A stretch of DNA of 64,000 nt from Bacteroidales bacterium UBA5507 (GTDB lineage: Bacteria > Bacteroidota > Bacteroidia > Bacteroidales > Lentimicrobiaceae). Both the position numbers and the translations under genes were made by a program. Below the pieces are notes generated by a model, which had not been told where the DNA came from, searched no databases, and was given only the letters and a program-made list of their open reading frames with translations. Positions 8,912 to 17,452 of the stretch are shown piece by piece. Each line of letters opens with the position of its first letter. Positions within the stretch are counted from its first letter, which is position 1. Where the stretch lies: the NCBI GenBank assembly GCA_002426195.1, contig DIOT01000041.1:62001-126000 (forward strand), written 5' to 3'.

Positions 8912-9880
8912 ATGTCGGAAAGATTAGAAGATTTTAGCCTGGGAAAATCCATGCAATCTAAAGGTACTATCCAAAAGGTAGGAATCGTGGGTTGTGGTAC
9001 AATGGGTCAGGAATTGTCAGTACTCATGAGTCAATCGGGTATTGAGGTTGCTTTTATTGATTTAAGCGAAGAGAGGGTTTCGGAAGTAATACTCAGAATT
9101 GAGTCTATGTTAGACGACCGCATCAGCAGATGGGGTTTAACAGGTAGCGAGAAGAAACTCATTATGTCGAGAATTAAAGGCTCGGTTGATTATTCAACGA
9201 TTGCAGATTGCGATGTCGTATTTGAAACCGTTAATTCAAAAAAGAAAGGCACAAGCCTGGAGCTAAGGCAGCAGATTTTTGCAAAGATTGAAGCAGTTGT
9301 AACACCGACAACCATCATTACATCAAATACTGCAACTTTAATGATCTCTGAAATTGCTTCAGCTCTTAAACATCCTGAAAGAGCTATGGGCTTACATTTC
9401 TTTTCACCTGTTGGAAAAGTTAAAATTATTGAAGCAGTACGTTCTGTCTATACTAATGACGAAACCTATGCTGTAGTGAGTAAACTTGCTCTTTTAGTTG
9501 GTAAAAAGCTTATAAATGTCAATGAATCATCAGGCAATATCAGTACACGAATGATTGTGCCGTTGATTAATGAGGCATGCGAAATTCTGATGGAAGGTAT
9601 CGCAACTGTTGCTGATATTGATGAAACAATGAAAGAAACGTCAGGACTTCAATTAGGCCCCTTTGAAATGGCCGATAGGATTGGTCTCGATAAATTGCTG
9701 AAATGGATGGAGAACTTATATATCGAATTTGGTGAGCAAAAGTATAAACCATCTCCTGTGCTTAAGAGAATGGTTCGTGCTAACCTGTTTGGTCGTAGAG
9801 TAGGCGAAGGATTCTACCTGTATCAGGATGAAAAGAAAATATCGAAGCAAGGTCAGATTCTTAACCTGGGACGCCTTTAA
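8912..9880 (+). CDS. 3-hydroxyacyl-CoA (3-hydroxybutyryl-CoA) dehydrogenase
   Basis: A 322-residue NAD-dependent dehydrogenase. The Rossmann motif GIVGCGTMGQ is at about residues 24-33, SNTATLMISEIA at about 144, and the catalytic-His motif LHFFSPV at about 165-171. The C-terminal 3HCDH domain carries LGPFEMADRIGLD, and GRRVGEGFYLY lies near the end. The size matches stand-alone Hbd (about 280-320) with an N-terminal extension of about 22 residues. In fermenters Hbd reduces acetoacetyl-CoA to 3-hydroxybutyryl-CoA on the way to butyrate. It can also act in beta-oxidation or amino-acid breakdown. No thiolase, crotonase or butyryl-CoA dehydrogenase is nearby, so the direction of flux is unknown. 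Its place between pta and ackA is unusual and suggests co-regulation. Confidence 0.88.
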   Translation: MSERLEDFSLGKSMQSKGTIQKVGIVGCGTMGQELSVLMSQSGIEVAFIDLSEERVSEVILRIESMLDDRISRWGLTGSEKKLIMSRIKGSVDYSTIADCDVVFETVNSKKKGTSLELRQQIFAKIEAVVTPTTIITSNTATLMISEIASALKHPERAMGLHFFSPVGKVKIIEAVRSVYTNDETYAVVSKLALLVGKKLINVNESSGNISTRMIVPLINEACEILMEGIATVADIDETMKETSGLQLGPFEMADRIGLDKLLKWMENLYIEFGEQKYKPSPVLKRMVRANLFGRRVGEGFYLYQDEKKISKQGQILNLGRL

Positions 9881-9912
9881 TTTAAGTTCAACTCACATTA
9901 AAATGTAAAGAA

Positions 9913-11127
9913 ATGAAAGTCATAGTATTAAATTGTGGAAGTTCTTCGATAAAATACCAGTTATTTGATTTGCCATCCCAGGCAGTTCTTGCTAAAGGAC
10001 TGGTTGATAAAATCGGATTAAAAGGTTCGCTGATAAAGCATTCGAGGAATGATGGCGCTGAAGTTAAACTTGAGGGTGAAATTTTAGATCATCAACAGGG
10101 AATAGAGTATCTGTTAGGTGTTTTGATGAGCGAAAAGTATGGAAGTATTAAGGATCTTAAAGAGATCGATGCTGTTGGACACAGGGTTGTTCATGCCGGT
10201 GAGAAATTCAACGGCAGTGTATATATCACTAAAGAAGTAATAGAAGCTCTTGAAGAATGTATAGAATTGGCTCCTTTGCATAATCCGCCAAATTTGAAAG
10301 GTATTTATTCAATAACCAACCTTCTTCCTGATGTTCCTCAGGTTGGAGTTTTTGATACTGCTTTTCATCAGACAATGCCCGATTACATTTACTTGTATGG
10401 TATTCCATATTCGCTTTATGAAAAATATAAAATAAGGAGATATGGCTTCCATGGATCAAGTCACAGATATGTATCTAAGAGAGCATGTGAGATTCTGGGT
10501 AAAGATATTAATGAGCAGAAAATCATTACCTGTCACCTGGGAAACGGTGCTTCAATTGCAGCAATCAAAAACGGAAAGTCAATGGATACTTCAATGGGAA
10601 TGACTCCCATAGAAGGACTTATAATGGGAACCCGTACAGGAGACCTTGATATTGGAGCATTTTTGCAGATTATCAACAAAGAGGAAATTGACATTTCCGT
10701 GGCCAATACTTTAGTAAACAAGCACTCCGGAATGCTTGGCGTTTCAGGCGTATCGAGCGATATGAGAGATGTTGAAAAAGCTGCTGAGGAAGGAAATAAG
10801 AGAGCAAAAGTTACTCTTGAGATGTATTATTATCGTATCCGCAAGTATATCGGTTCTTATGCCGCTGCAATGGGTGGTGTTGATATAATAATCTTTACCG
10901 GTGGGGTAGGTGAGAACGATTCAGCAACCCGCTTGTTTAGTACCAGTGGATTAGATTTCATGGGCATTAAAGTTGATGAAGCTAAGAATAATGGCTTGAG
11001 AGGAAAAGAAGCAGTTATTTCGACCGATGATTCTAAAGTTACTGTTATGGTAGTACCTACAAATGAAGAGCTGGTAATTGCTCTTGATACTTATGAGATT
11101 GTGGAGAGAAGAAAAGCAAACGCTTAA
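9913..11127 (+). CDS. ackA: Acetate kinase
   Basis: A 404-residue ASKHA-fold kinase that makes ATP and acetate from acetyl phosphate. The N-terminal phosphate loop VLNCGSSSIKYQLFD, the central VGHRVVHAGEKF, the RRYGFHGSSHRYVS motif, HLGNGASI and the C-terminal FTGGVGEND are all present. These distinguish it from butyrate kinase, whose N-terminus has NPGSTSTK. The length is standard for AckA (about 400). It is the last gene of the pta-hbd-ackA unit and is followed by a strong bidirectional terminator. Confidence 0.95.
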   Translation: MKVIVLNCGSSSIKYQLFDLPSQAVLAKGLVDKIGLKGSLIKHSRNDGAEVKLEGEILDHQQGIEYLLGVLMSEKYGSIKDLKEIDAVGHRVVHAGEKFNGSVYITKEVIEALEECIELAPLHNPPNLKGIYSITNLLPDVPQVGVFDTAFHQTMPDYIYLYGIPYSLYEKYKIRRYGFHGSSHRYVSKRACEILGKDINEQKIITCHLGNGASIAAIKNGKSMDTSMGMTPIEGLIMGTRTGDLDIGAFLQIINKEEIDISVANTLVNKHSGMLGVSGVSSDMRDVEKAAEEGNKRAKVTLEMYYYRIRKYIGSYAAAMGGVDIIIFTGGVGENDSATRLFSTSGLDFMGIKVDEAKNNGLRGKEAVISTDDSKVTVMVVPTNEELVIALDTYEIVERRKANA

Positions 11128-11144
11128 ACTATCCTGATCGGAAC

Positions 11145-11184
11145 AAAAAAGAGAGGCGGTATTTTCATACCGCCTCTCTTTTTT
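11145..11184. terminator. Bidirectional intrinsic terminator between ackA and yebC
   Basis: A perfect 12-bp stem (GAGAGGCGGTAT, 11151-11162, with its complement at 11167-11178) and a 4-nt loop, flanked by A6 on the left and T6 on the right, so it works on both strands for the two convergent genes. Confidence 0.92.
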
Positions 11185-11200
11185 AACAGAAAGTAAAATG

Positions 11201-11944
11201 CTATTCCATTTCTTCCATCATTTCATCAGTAATTTCCATATTATGGAACACATTGGTGACATCGTCATCATCTTCAAACAGATCAATCAATTTCATTACC
11301 TTATGCGCAGTATCTTTATCCACTTTTACAGTGTTTTTTGGAATTCGCTGCAATTCTGCATTTTCAGGTTCTATCTTTACTTCTTCCAACTTCTTTAGCA
11401 TCGGACCAAAGTCCTCCATTGCAGTAGTCACAGTGATAATGTCGTCTTCAAGCTGAATATCTTCTGCGCCTGCATCTATGAGGTCCATTTCAATATCGTC
11501 TATATTGATGTTAGCAGCCGGAATGGTGAAAATGCCTTTTCTGTCAAATAAAAATGCAAGCGAACCATTCGTTCCAAGACTGCCGCCAAATTTGTTGAAA
11601 TAAGATCTGACACTGGATATCGTGCGCTGTACATTGTCGGTTGTTGCTTCAACGAATATTGCTATGCCATTTGGAGCGTAACCTTCATAAGATGTTTCCT
11701 GATAATTCGCCGAATCTTTGTCAGCCCCTTTATTAATAGCTCTTGTGATATTATCTTTAGGCATACTTGCTCCTTTTGCATTCGCAATAGCAAGACGTAA
11801 ACGGGGATTGCCATCGGGATCAGCTCCACTTTCTTTAACAGCAACAGTTATTTCTTTGATGATTTTTGAGAAGATCTTGGATCGCTTAGCATCCAGGGCT
11901 CCTTTTTTTCTCTTGATAGTTGACCATTTATTGTGTCCTGACAT
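11201..11944 (-). CDS. yebC: YebC/PmpR (TACO1-family) regulatory protein
   Basis: A 247-residue member of the widely conserved YebC/PmpR/TACO1 family. The N-terminus has the invariant MSGHNKWSTIKRKKGALDAKR, followed by KIFSKIIKEI, NPRLRLAIANAKGASMPKDNI and GYAPNGIAIFVEATTDN. Family members have been reported as transcriptional regulators and, for some, as ribosome-associated factors that relieve stalling at polyproline. The C-terminus is unusually acidic (a DDDDVTN segment and a tail of Met/Glu). It is transcribed alone toward ackA. Confidence 0.93.
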   Translation of the reverse strand: MSGHNKWSTIKRKKGALDAKRSKIFSKIIKEITVAVKESGADPDGNPRLRLAIANAKGASMPKDNITRAINKGADKDSANYQETSYEGYAPNGIAIFVEATTDNVQRTISSVRSYFNKFGGSLGTNGSLAFLFDRKGIFTIPAANINIDDIEMDLIDAGAEDIQLEDDIITVTTAMEDFGPMLKKLEEVKIEPENAELQRIPKNTVKVDKDTAHKVMKLIDLFEDDDDVTNVFHNMEITDEMMEEME

Positions 11945-12067
11945 AGGTACTTGTGTTAATTAGTTTCAGGTATGTTTCTTACAAGTTGTAAAAATAGTAA
12001 TTTTTAATAATGGAAAATGCTGTCCTTTTATAAAGAACAGCATTCCCTTTAATTCATTAATCAAGTA

Positions 12068-13684
12068 TTACCAGTTTACCAAAGTTATGCCAATTGCGAA
12101 AGGATATACTTCAGGTCCACGGTTTTCTTTAAACAGTTGGGTTAAGGAATATTTTGCAAAGATGTTTAGTTTTCCCCAACCGGCACGAGCCATAAGTTCA
12201 AGTTTAAAAGGACTCATTGCAGTTGAACCATGGTCTTTATCTTTCTTGTCGTTTTCATCAACGAGCTTGGTGTGGGTTCCTATTCTAAGTCCTGAGAGAA
12301 CCCCAACCCCCAGATGGAAACTGTTTACCTTTGAATAGCTGTTTGACTGTAATTCGAACATAATAGGAAGGGTGAGGTAGGTTGTAACAAGTTTACTTTT
12401 TACAAAACGTGGATCGTCAATTACATCCAAATAGCCTGCAAGTGTATCCAGGTTAGAGATAACTGCATTGTTTTTAAAACGGTAGTTATTCCATTCTAAT
12501 CCAAGCCCCGTTGTTAAGCCAAAGTTTTCACCAATCAGGTTGAAATTCTGCTCATATATGTTTAGTCCGATGTTAATTGACTTTTCCATTTTTTGATCAA
12601 GGAATTCATAGTCCTGGGGTGTTTCAATTTTATAATCTTCATTTAAAAGTCCGTTTATGCCAATATCGAATCCTCCCCAATGTCCATCATATTTTTCTTT
12701 GCGATCGCTTTTAAGCTGTACATTTCCTTCATCATCAATTTCAAGATTGTGTCTTCCAACTCCAATTGATGTTTTATCATCCATTTCATTTACACGTACA
12801 TCAATGTTTCCTAACTTCACAAAAGTTGAATCATAGCCATCAAATACGGAAAAATCCATATCACCCAGTTTAACAAAGGTTGAATCTCCATCTTCCATAA
12901 CTCTTATTTCAATATCACCACCTGTAAATTCATCTGATGGTTGCGGAGGAACAGCGTCATCAGGATTATCAAGTGCTATTTCAATTTTACCTGTTTGTCT
13001 CAGTTTCTTGATATCAGGGTTGTCGAAATAAGTTAGTACACCGGCTCCGGTTACATCAGCAGATATTTTATTCTTGGCAAAAACTGAAATCTTTGATGCA
13101 CCCGAAGTACTTGTATTAGTTGTGATAGTGCGCAGCATCATAGCATTAACTGAAGAAGCACCCGATACTTCAGAGTTGTGAGTACTTGCTGATCCTTTCA
13201 GTGTTATGCGGGAAGCTCCTGAAGCAACAGTTGACAACTCCTGAGTATTAATTTCAATATTCGCACGGGATGCACCTGTTGCAACCAATCTTAATAGAGG
13301 TAATTCAAGAACACCTTTTGATACAAGCCTTGCAGCTCCGCTTAATTCTATTTCACGGATATTAGGGGCTGTAACGTATGCTTTCAGTGATGTTGGATTT
13401 TTAATAGATCCTGAATTTATTTGGAGGGTGCCTTTATTTACCAAAGTGTGAATTTCGTCTTTTAAGTTATCGTCGGTTTCTACAATAACTGAAGAAGGCT
13501 CACCCTGAGTAAGAATCACAGTAAAAGCACTGCCCACTTCTATGCGGTTAAATTCAGGCAAAGGGCGGTCTTGTTTTATGACATTGCCGCTTCCTTCAAC
13601 TTGTGAAAGTGCTGTAAATGGAAGCAATAGTGCTACCAGAGCAATGTTCAGGATGGTAGTTGTGTAAATTAATAGCGATTTCAT
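12068..13684 (-). CDS. Exported protein: DUF2807 (head GIN) domain plus C-terminal outer-membrane barrel
   Basis: A 538-residue protein with a signal peptide (about 1-28). Residues about 38-235 form a DUF2807/'head GIN' domain: a right-handed beta-helix with Gly/Ala/Ser-rich turns (ELSGAARLV, VATGASRANIEI, VASGASRITLKG). Two near-repeats of DSTFVKLGD/NID follow (about 265-295). The last about 200 residues read like an outer-membrane beta-barrel (alternating hydrophobic strands, ending TLVNW with a C-terminal aromatic). The head domain is of unknown function. It is third in a run after an ECF sigma factor and a membrane-anchored regulator, separated by 72 bp from the latter, so it may be a sensor or an output of that system (inference). 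Confidence 0.72.
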   Translation of the reverse strand: MKSLLIYTTTILNIALVALLLPFTALSQVEGSGNVIKQDRPLPEFNRIEVGSAFTVILTQGEPSSVIVETDDNLKDEIHTLVNKGTLQINSGSIKNPTSLKAYVTAPNIREIELSGAARLVSKGVLELPLLRLVATGASRANIEINTQELSTVASGASRITLKGSASTHNSEVSGASSVNAMMLRTITTNTSTSGASKISVFAKNKISADVTGAGVLTYFDNPDIKKLRQTGKIEIALDNPDDAVPPQPSDEFTGGDIEIRVMEDGDSTFVKLGDMDFSVFDGYDSTFVKLGNIDVRVNEMDDKTSIGVGRHNLEIDDEGNVQLKSDRKEKYDGHWGGFDIGINGLLNEDYKIETPQDYEFLDQKMEKSINIGLNIYEQNFNLIGENFGLTTGLGLEWNNYRFKNNAVISNLDTLAGYLDVIDDPRFVKSKLVTTYLTLPIMFELQSNSYSKVNSFHLGVGVLSGLRIGTHTKLVDENDKKDKDHGSTAMSPFKLELMARAGWGKLNIFAKYSLTQLFKENRGPEVYPFAIGITLVNW

Positions 13685-13756
13685 GGCGTTAGTGTATTAA
13701 AGTTTCGTTTAAGACGGCTGTGCCCGGCCGTATGTTACATTTAAAAGTTTTATTTT

Positions 13757-14872
13757 TTATTTTTCAACAACTGCGATATTTTTAAAGGTACCGGAACCGG
13801 CGTAGCTACGTTCTAATTTATAATCATTATTGGTAATGAAGTTGAATCCATTGATTCCAATATCAGCAAGCAGCCATACATTAAGAGATTCGGGAATCTG
13901 AGCTGCAATCTGCTCTCCTGAACGAATTACAGAGCTAAGAATCCTTCCGGTTTTTACTCCTGAGATTCTTTGTTGATGCATTTGTCTTTCGTTAAGTTCT
14001 TCTGTGTCTTCTTCGTTGGCAAGTGCCAGTTCCTGGGACAGTCTTATGTCGTCATACAAATTCGAATAGAAGCTTCGAGTATGGTTATCTGAAATGAGGG
14101 GAGTGGTATTTATGATCATAGGCTTTGATCCTATTTTTTTAATAGGAGTCTGATGTTTAATCTCATTAGCAGTAGTGCTTTTTTTAGCTGGTTTTGGCAT
14201 GTCTTTTATAGTAACCTGCTTTTTGACCGAGCCTTCAGTCTGCTCTTCAATAACTGCTGTTTGCTTATTCTCCTCAACTGCTGTTCGGGCTGTTTTATTT
14301 CCTTCGTGCGTGGCCTGATATTCAACTGAACTCCTCAGTGCTTTATCTAACGCACTATCGTTGTCAGGTGTGAGCCTGAAATAAACTGTAGCCAGTAAAA
14401 GTAATCCTGCAGCAATTCCGGTTGCAAAGTAATATCTTATAAATACTGATTTCTGTTTGATTTTCAGCTTATCCTTTTCGGGATATACTATTCTTGACTG
14501 CGGTTTTACTTTACAATAAGTGTATAACTTGTACTCTTCTCTAAGCTCAGGATGCGCAAGTAAAAAGCTGTTGAGTCTTGAAATTCCTTCCGATGATAAA
14601 TCACCCTCAGAGGCTGCAATAAAATAATGTGGATAGTTATCTGGTGAAAGATTTAAAGCATCAACGTCATTAGGCTGATAAAGCGACTCTTTAAATCCCA
14701 GATGCTCAGATAATTCTGCTTTTAGGGTAAAATTACCCATATCCTGCATCTCTTCTTTTATTTCAGGATTCTGCTCTAAAAAAAGAAGGAGATTGGCCGT
14801 ATCAACAGGGCTAAGTTTATTATCAAGGTAATCGATAATAAACTCTTCATAGTTGGTGTGATTAATATTCAT
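13757..14872 (-). CDS. Membrane-anchored anti-sigma-like protein
   Basis: A 371-residue protein with one transmembrane helix (about residues 147-166, FATGIAAGLLLLATVYF). The N-terminal cytosolic part carries a zinc-finger-like/anti-sigma style helical segment (EEFIIDYLDNKLSPVD) that recurs, degenerate, near residue 80 (YFIAASEGDLSSEG). The periplasmic part is Lys/Thr/Glu-rich and ends in a small globular region. It lies 15 bp downstream of the ECF sigma gene, the usual place for a cognate anti-sigma factor. No FecR domain is recognised. The function is inferred from context and topology. Confidence 0.6.
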   Translation of the reverse strand: MNINHTNYEEFIIDYLDNKLSPVDTANLLLFLEQNPEIKEEMQDMGNFTLKAELSEHLGFKESLYQPNDVDALNLSPDNYPHYFIAASEGDLSSEGISRLNSFLLAHPELREEYKLYTYCKVKPQSRIVYPEKDKLKIKQKSVFIRYYFATGIAAGLLLLATVYFRLTPDNDSALDKALRSSVEYQATHEGNKTARTAVEENKQTAVIEEQTEGSVKKQVTIKDMPKPAKKSTTANEIKHQTPIKKIGSKPMIINTTPLISDNHTRSFYSNLYDDIRLSQELALANEEDTEELNERQMHQQRISGVKTGRILSSVIRSGEQIAAQIPESLNVWLLADIGINGFNFITNNDYKLERSYAGSGTFKNIAVVEK

Positions 14873-14887
14873 AATGCTTCCTCCTTG

Positions 14888-15373
14888 TTAAATGACCTTC
14901 TCAATGCTGCCTATGTAATTCTTTAATGATAACCGTCCCCTGTAAATATAAACTTTGACTTGCGACTCTGATAATCCGGTAATTTTCCCAATTTCCTCGT
15001 AAGAGTATCCTTCGTAATCCCTGAGAGTAATAACATTTCTTTGAATCTCAGGCAGAGTATCGAGTGCTCTGTTCAGAATCTCCTGCAGGTCATTGTACTT
15101 ATTAAATGAAACCTGGAGGTTGAGATGTTGATCTTCAATTGAAGTATTTCTTTTATCCTTACGAATCATATCGATCATTGTATGATAGGCTGTTGTGAAC
15201 AAGTATGTTTTAGCTTTTTCAAATGAGACTTCTTCCGCTTTTTCCCATAGTCGTGAAAATGACTCCTGTACGATGTCACGTGATTTCTCTCTGTCGCCCA
15301 GATTCTTTTGTATGAAGCGATAAACGCCGTCAGCATAGTTGTTAACACACTTATTATACTCAGCCGTATTCAT
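14888..15373 (-). CDS. ECF-type RNA polymerase sigma factor
   Basis: A 161-residue sigma-70 family protein containing region 2 (DIVQESFSRLWEKAE, about residues 34-48; KTYLFTTAYHTMIDMIRK) and region 4 with a helix-turn-helix (LRDYEGYSYEEIGKITGLSE, about 117-136; VKVYIYRGRLSLK). The length and lack of regions 1 and 3 mark it as an extracytoplasmic-function sigma factor. It heads a three-gene minus-strand operon with the anti-sigma-like and DUF2807 genes, and is probably held at the membrane until an envelope signal releases it. A candidate autoregulatory promoter lies just upstream. Confidence 0.9.
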   Translation of the reverse strand: MNTAEYNKCVNNYADGVYRFIQKNLGDREKSRDIVQESFSRLWEKAEEVSFEKAKTYLFTTAYHTMIDMIRKDKRNTSIEDQHLNLQVSFNKYNDLQEILNRALDTLPEIQRNVITLRDYEGYSYEEIGKITGLSESQVKVYIYRGRLSLKNYIGSIEKVI

Positions 15374-15392
15374 AGAGTTATTTGAGTTAGTA

Positions 15393-15421
15393 CTATGACA
15401 GATTAACCATGTAAAAAGTTA
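15393..15421 (-). promoter_or_regulatory. Candidate ECF-type promoter upstream of the sigma gene
   Basis: On the minus strand TAACTTTTT (from 15421) and TGTC (from 15400) are spaced with 18 bp between the AAC and GTC cores, resembling the AAC/GTC pattern of ECF promoters. A second AACTTTTT lies about 22 bp further upstream. There is no TAnnTTTG box. Autoregulation is inferred. Confidence 0.28.
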
Positions 15422-15532
15422 CAGTTCTGTCTGAAAAAGTTGAATAAAATTTCCATTGTTAGTAATTAAGAATTAAATACTTGATTAAATTTCCTATTTT
15501 TGTGATAACCAACTTAGCCAATCTATAACCTG

Positions 15533-16300
15533 ATGCCTGAAGATCAAAATTCTGCTACTTTAATAAACACTGATAGCCTGACCAGCAGAAAGTATATATC
15601 GGAAAAAGCTTTAAGTGAGATTAATTCAATGTGTATCTCCTCTGTTTCTCATGATTTCAGAACTCCTTTATCAATTATTTATGCTAATCTCCAACTTCTT
15701 GAATATCATGATTTCAACCTTGATAAAGAAACAATTAAAGATGCATTTTCTCTAAGCCGTTTAGCCATTAAGTCTTTATTACGGGTTTTGGATAAAGTTA
15801 CGGTTATTGACTCAATTAACAAGGGTAGGCTTGAGTATAAACCTGCAAAAGTATGTCTTGAAACACTTTGTACAAATCTGGTAAAGACGTTAAATGAGGC
15901 GGAAATTGCAACCGACAGGCTTATTTATAATCATGATAGTTCAATTACCGAGATTGAAATAGATCAATATTTATTCACTAGTTTATTCACTCATCTGATA
16001 TTTAATTCATTAACATACTCGAAAAGGGATTTTAAAGTAATATTTGAATCAAAATTGATATCTGATAATGAAATCAGATTCACCGTTAAAGATTTCGGAA
16101 TAGGGCTTTCAGCTGCACAATTGGATGTGATAAACAATTTTATGGCAAGTGACGAAAAAGATTTGATAGAAGGAATTGGATTAGGGTTGATAATTGTTAA
16201 GGAATGTTTATTGCTCCAAAAGGGGACCATTCATATAGCAAGTGAACAAGGCAAGGGAAGTTTATTTACAATATGTCTGCCAATAAGTAGAAATTGTTAA
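15533..16300 (+). CDS. Small soluble sensor histidine kinase
   Basis: A 255-residue kinase with a HisKA phosphoacceptor motif (VSHDFRTPLSIIYANL, His at about 40) and a HATPase_c domain with an N-box-like segment (HLIFNSLTYSK), G1 (KDFGIGLSA) and G2 (GIGLGLIIVKECL) motifs. It has no membrane helix and only about 30 residues before the H-box, so it has no sensory domain of its own. It probably takes input from a partner protein. The regulator gene begins 13 bp downstream and is the likely phosphotransfer partner. Confidence 0.87.
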   Translation: MPEDQNSATLINTDSLTSRKYISEKALSEINSMCISSVSHDFRTPLSIIYANLQLLEYHDFNLDKETIKDAFSLSRLAIKSLLRVLDKVTVIDSINKGRLEYKPAKVCLETLCTNLVKTLNEAEIATDRLIYNHDSSITEIEIDQYLFTSLFTHLIFNSLTYSKRDFKVIFESKLISDNEIRFTVKDFGIGLSAAQLDVINNFMASDEKDLIEGIGLGLIIVKECLLLQKGTIHIASEQGKGSLFTICLPISRNC

Positions 16301-16313
16301 TAAAAAATAACTG

Positions 16314-17432
16314 ATGACCAAACAAACAGAAGAGCAGATTAAAATACTGCTGATTGAGGATGATAGGGCTCTTGCCTTAACAATCTCTAATCTTTTGAGG
16401 GTTAAAGGATACGACGTTACTCATGCGCCAGACGGAGCTTCAGGAATTCAAAAAGCATTTGAAATTATTCCTGATCTGATTCTCTGTGACATCTCCATGA
16501 AAGAGATTAGCGGGTACGACGTTTTTAATGTTTTAAAGGAAAGTTCTGCTACAGCAATGATTCCTTTTGTATTCCTTACTGCTAAGTCGGAGCTTAAAGA
16601 TATCAGGTTTGGAATGCAACTTGGCGCAGACGATTATATTGTCAAACCATTTGAGTATGATGAATTATTAACCTCTATTGCTACCCGATTAAATAAAGCT
16701 GAAGCTCACAGGCGGGCTAATGAAGAAAAGTTTAAAGCCCTTTCAATGATTTCCCCGTATGGCATATTCATATACCAGGGCGGAAAGTTCATCGAAACCA
16801 ATCCTAGTTTATCAAACATTTTGGGATACTCCAGAGAAGAGCTTCTGCATATGGGATTCCGCGATCTCATTAGCGAGGAGAATAAAAACCTTGTTATGGA
16901 AAAGATCAACAGGAGTCTTCAGGGTTTTGAAAAAGAAATTCACATCAGCTTCATGGCTAATCAGAAGTCAGGTACCCAGGTAAACGTTGAAGTATATGGT
17001 ATCGAGGGTTTTAAAGTTAAAGGGCGTACCACTTTGTTAGGTATTCTCTCTCATGTTCATAATCAGGTTAATGAAGGACAATTGTTTGGCGGATTAAGTC
17101 TTGATGACATAAAAGAATTTGAAAAAGCCATAGATATTTTAGGGTGGAAAGGTACCTACATCTCTGCTGAACTGGTTAACAAGCTCAGGGCGTTGTTCAA
17201 TACAGATGCATATGAAGACCGAAAGATAGAGGACATTGGCTTCTCGGAAAGGGAACTTGAAATACTTACGCTTGTCTGCAAAGGTTTATCTACAAAGGAA
17301 ATAGCCGACAAACTGTTTATTAGCAGCCGTACTGTTGAAAAGCACAGAGCCAATCTGATGACTAAAATTGGTGCTAAGAATATTATAGAAGTGATAATTT
17401 ACGGCCTTAAGCATCAACTCATAGGCATATAA
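16314..17432 (+). CDS. Response regulator with REC, PAS and LuxR-type HTH domains
   Basis: A 372-residue regulator. The receiver domain (about 8-125) has the acidic pair EDD, the phospho-acceptor Asp in LILCDISMKE, the conserved Thr/Ala in FLTAKS and Lys in YIVKPFE. A PAS domain follows (about 145-250; ISPYGIFIYQGGKFIETNPSLSNILGYSREELL). The C-terminus is a LuxR/GerE HTH (about 305-365; FSERELEILTLVCKGLSTKEIADKLFIS, then TVEKHRANLMTKIG). A PAS domain between REC and HTH is less common than plain NarL-type regulators and would let it sense a ligand or redox state as well as phosphorylation. It is paired with the preceding kinase. Confidence 0.9.
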   Translation: MTKQTEEQIKILLIEDDRALALTISNLLRVKGYDVTHAPDGASGIQKAFEIIPDLILCDISMKEISGYDVFNVLKESSATAMIPFVFLTAKSELKDIRFGMQLGADDYIVKPFEYDELLTSIATRLNKAEAHRRANEEKFKALSMISPYGIFIYQGGKFIETNPSLSNILGYSREELLHMGFRDLISEENKNLVMEKINRSLQGFEKEIHISFMANQKSGTQVNVEVYGIEGFKVKGRTTLLGILSHVHNQVNEGQLFGGLSLDDIKEFEKAIDILGWKGTYISAELVNKLRALFNTDAYEDRKIEDIGFSERELEILTLVCKGLSTKEIADKLFISSRTVEKHRANLMTKIGAKNIIEVIIYGLKHQLIGI

Positions 17433-17452
17433 AATCCAACTACGAATCTTGT

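Noticed and set aside
7890..11127. Butyrate kinase/phosphate butyryltransferase instead of AckA/Pta
   Set aside because: The presence of Hbd suggested it, but the N-terminal NCGSSSIKY of AckA and the 332-aa length and motifs of Pta are those of the acetate enzymes.
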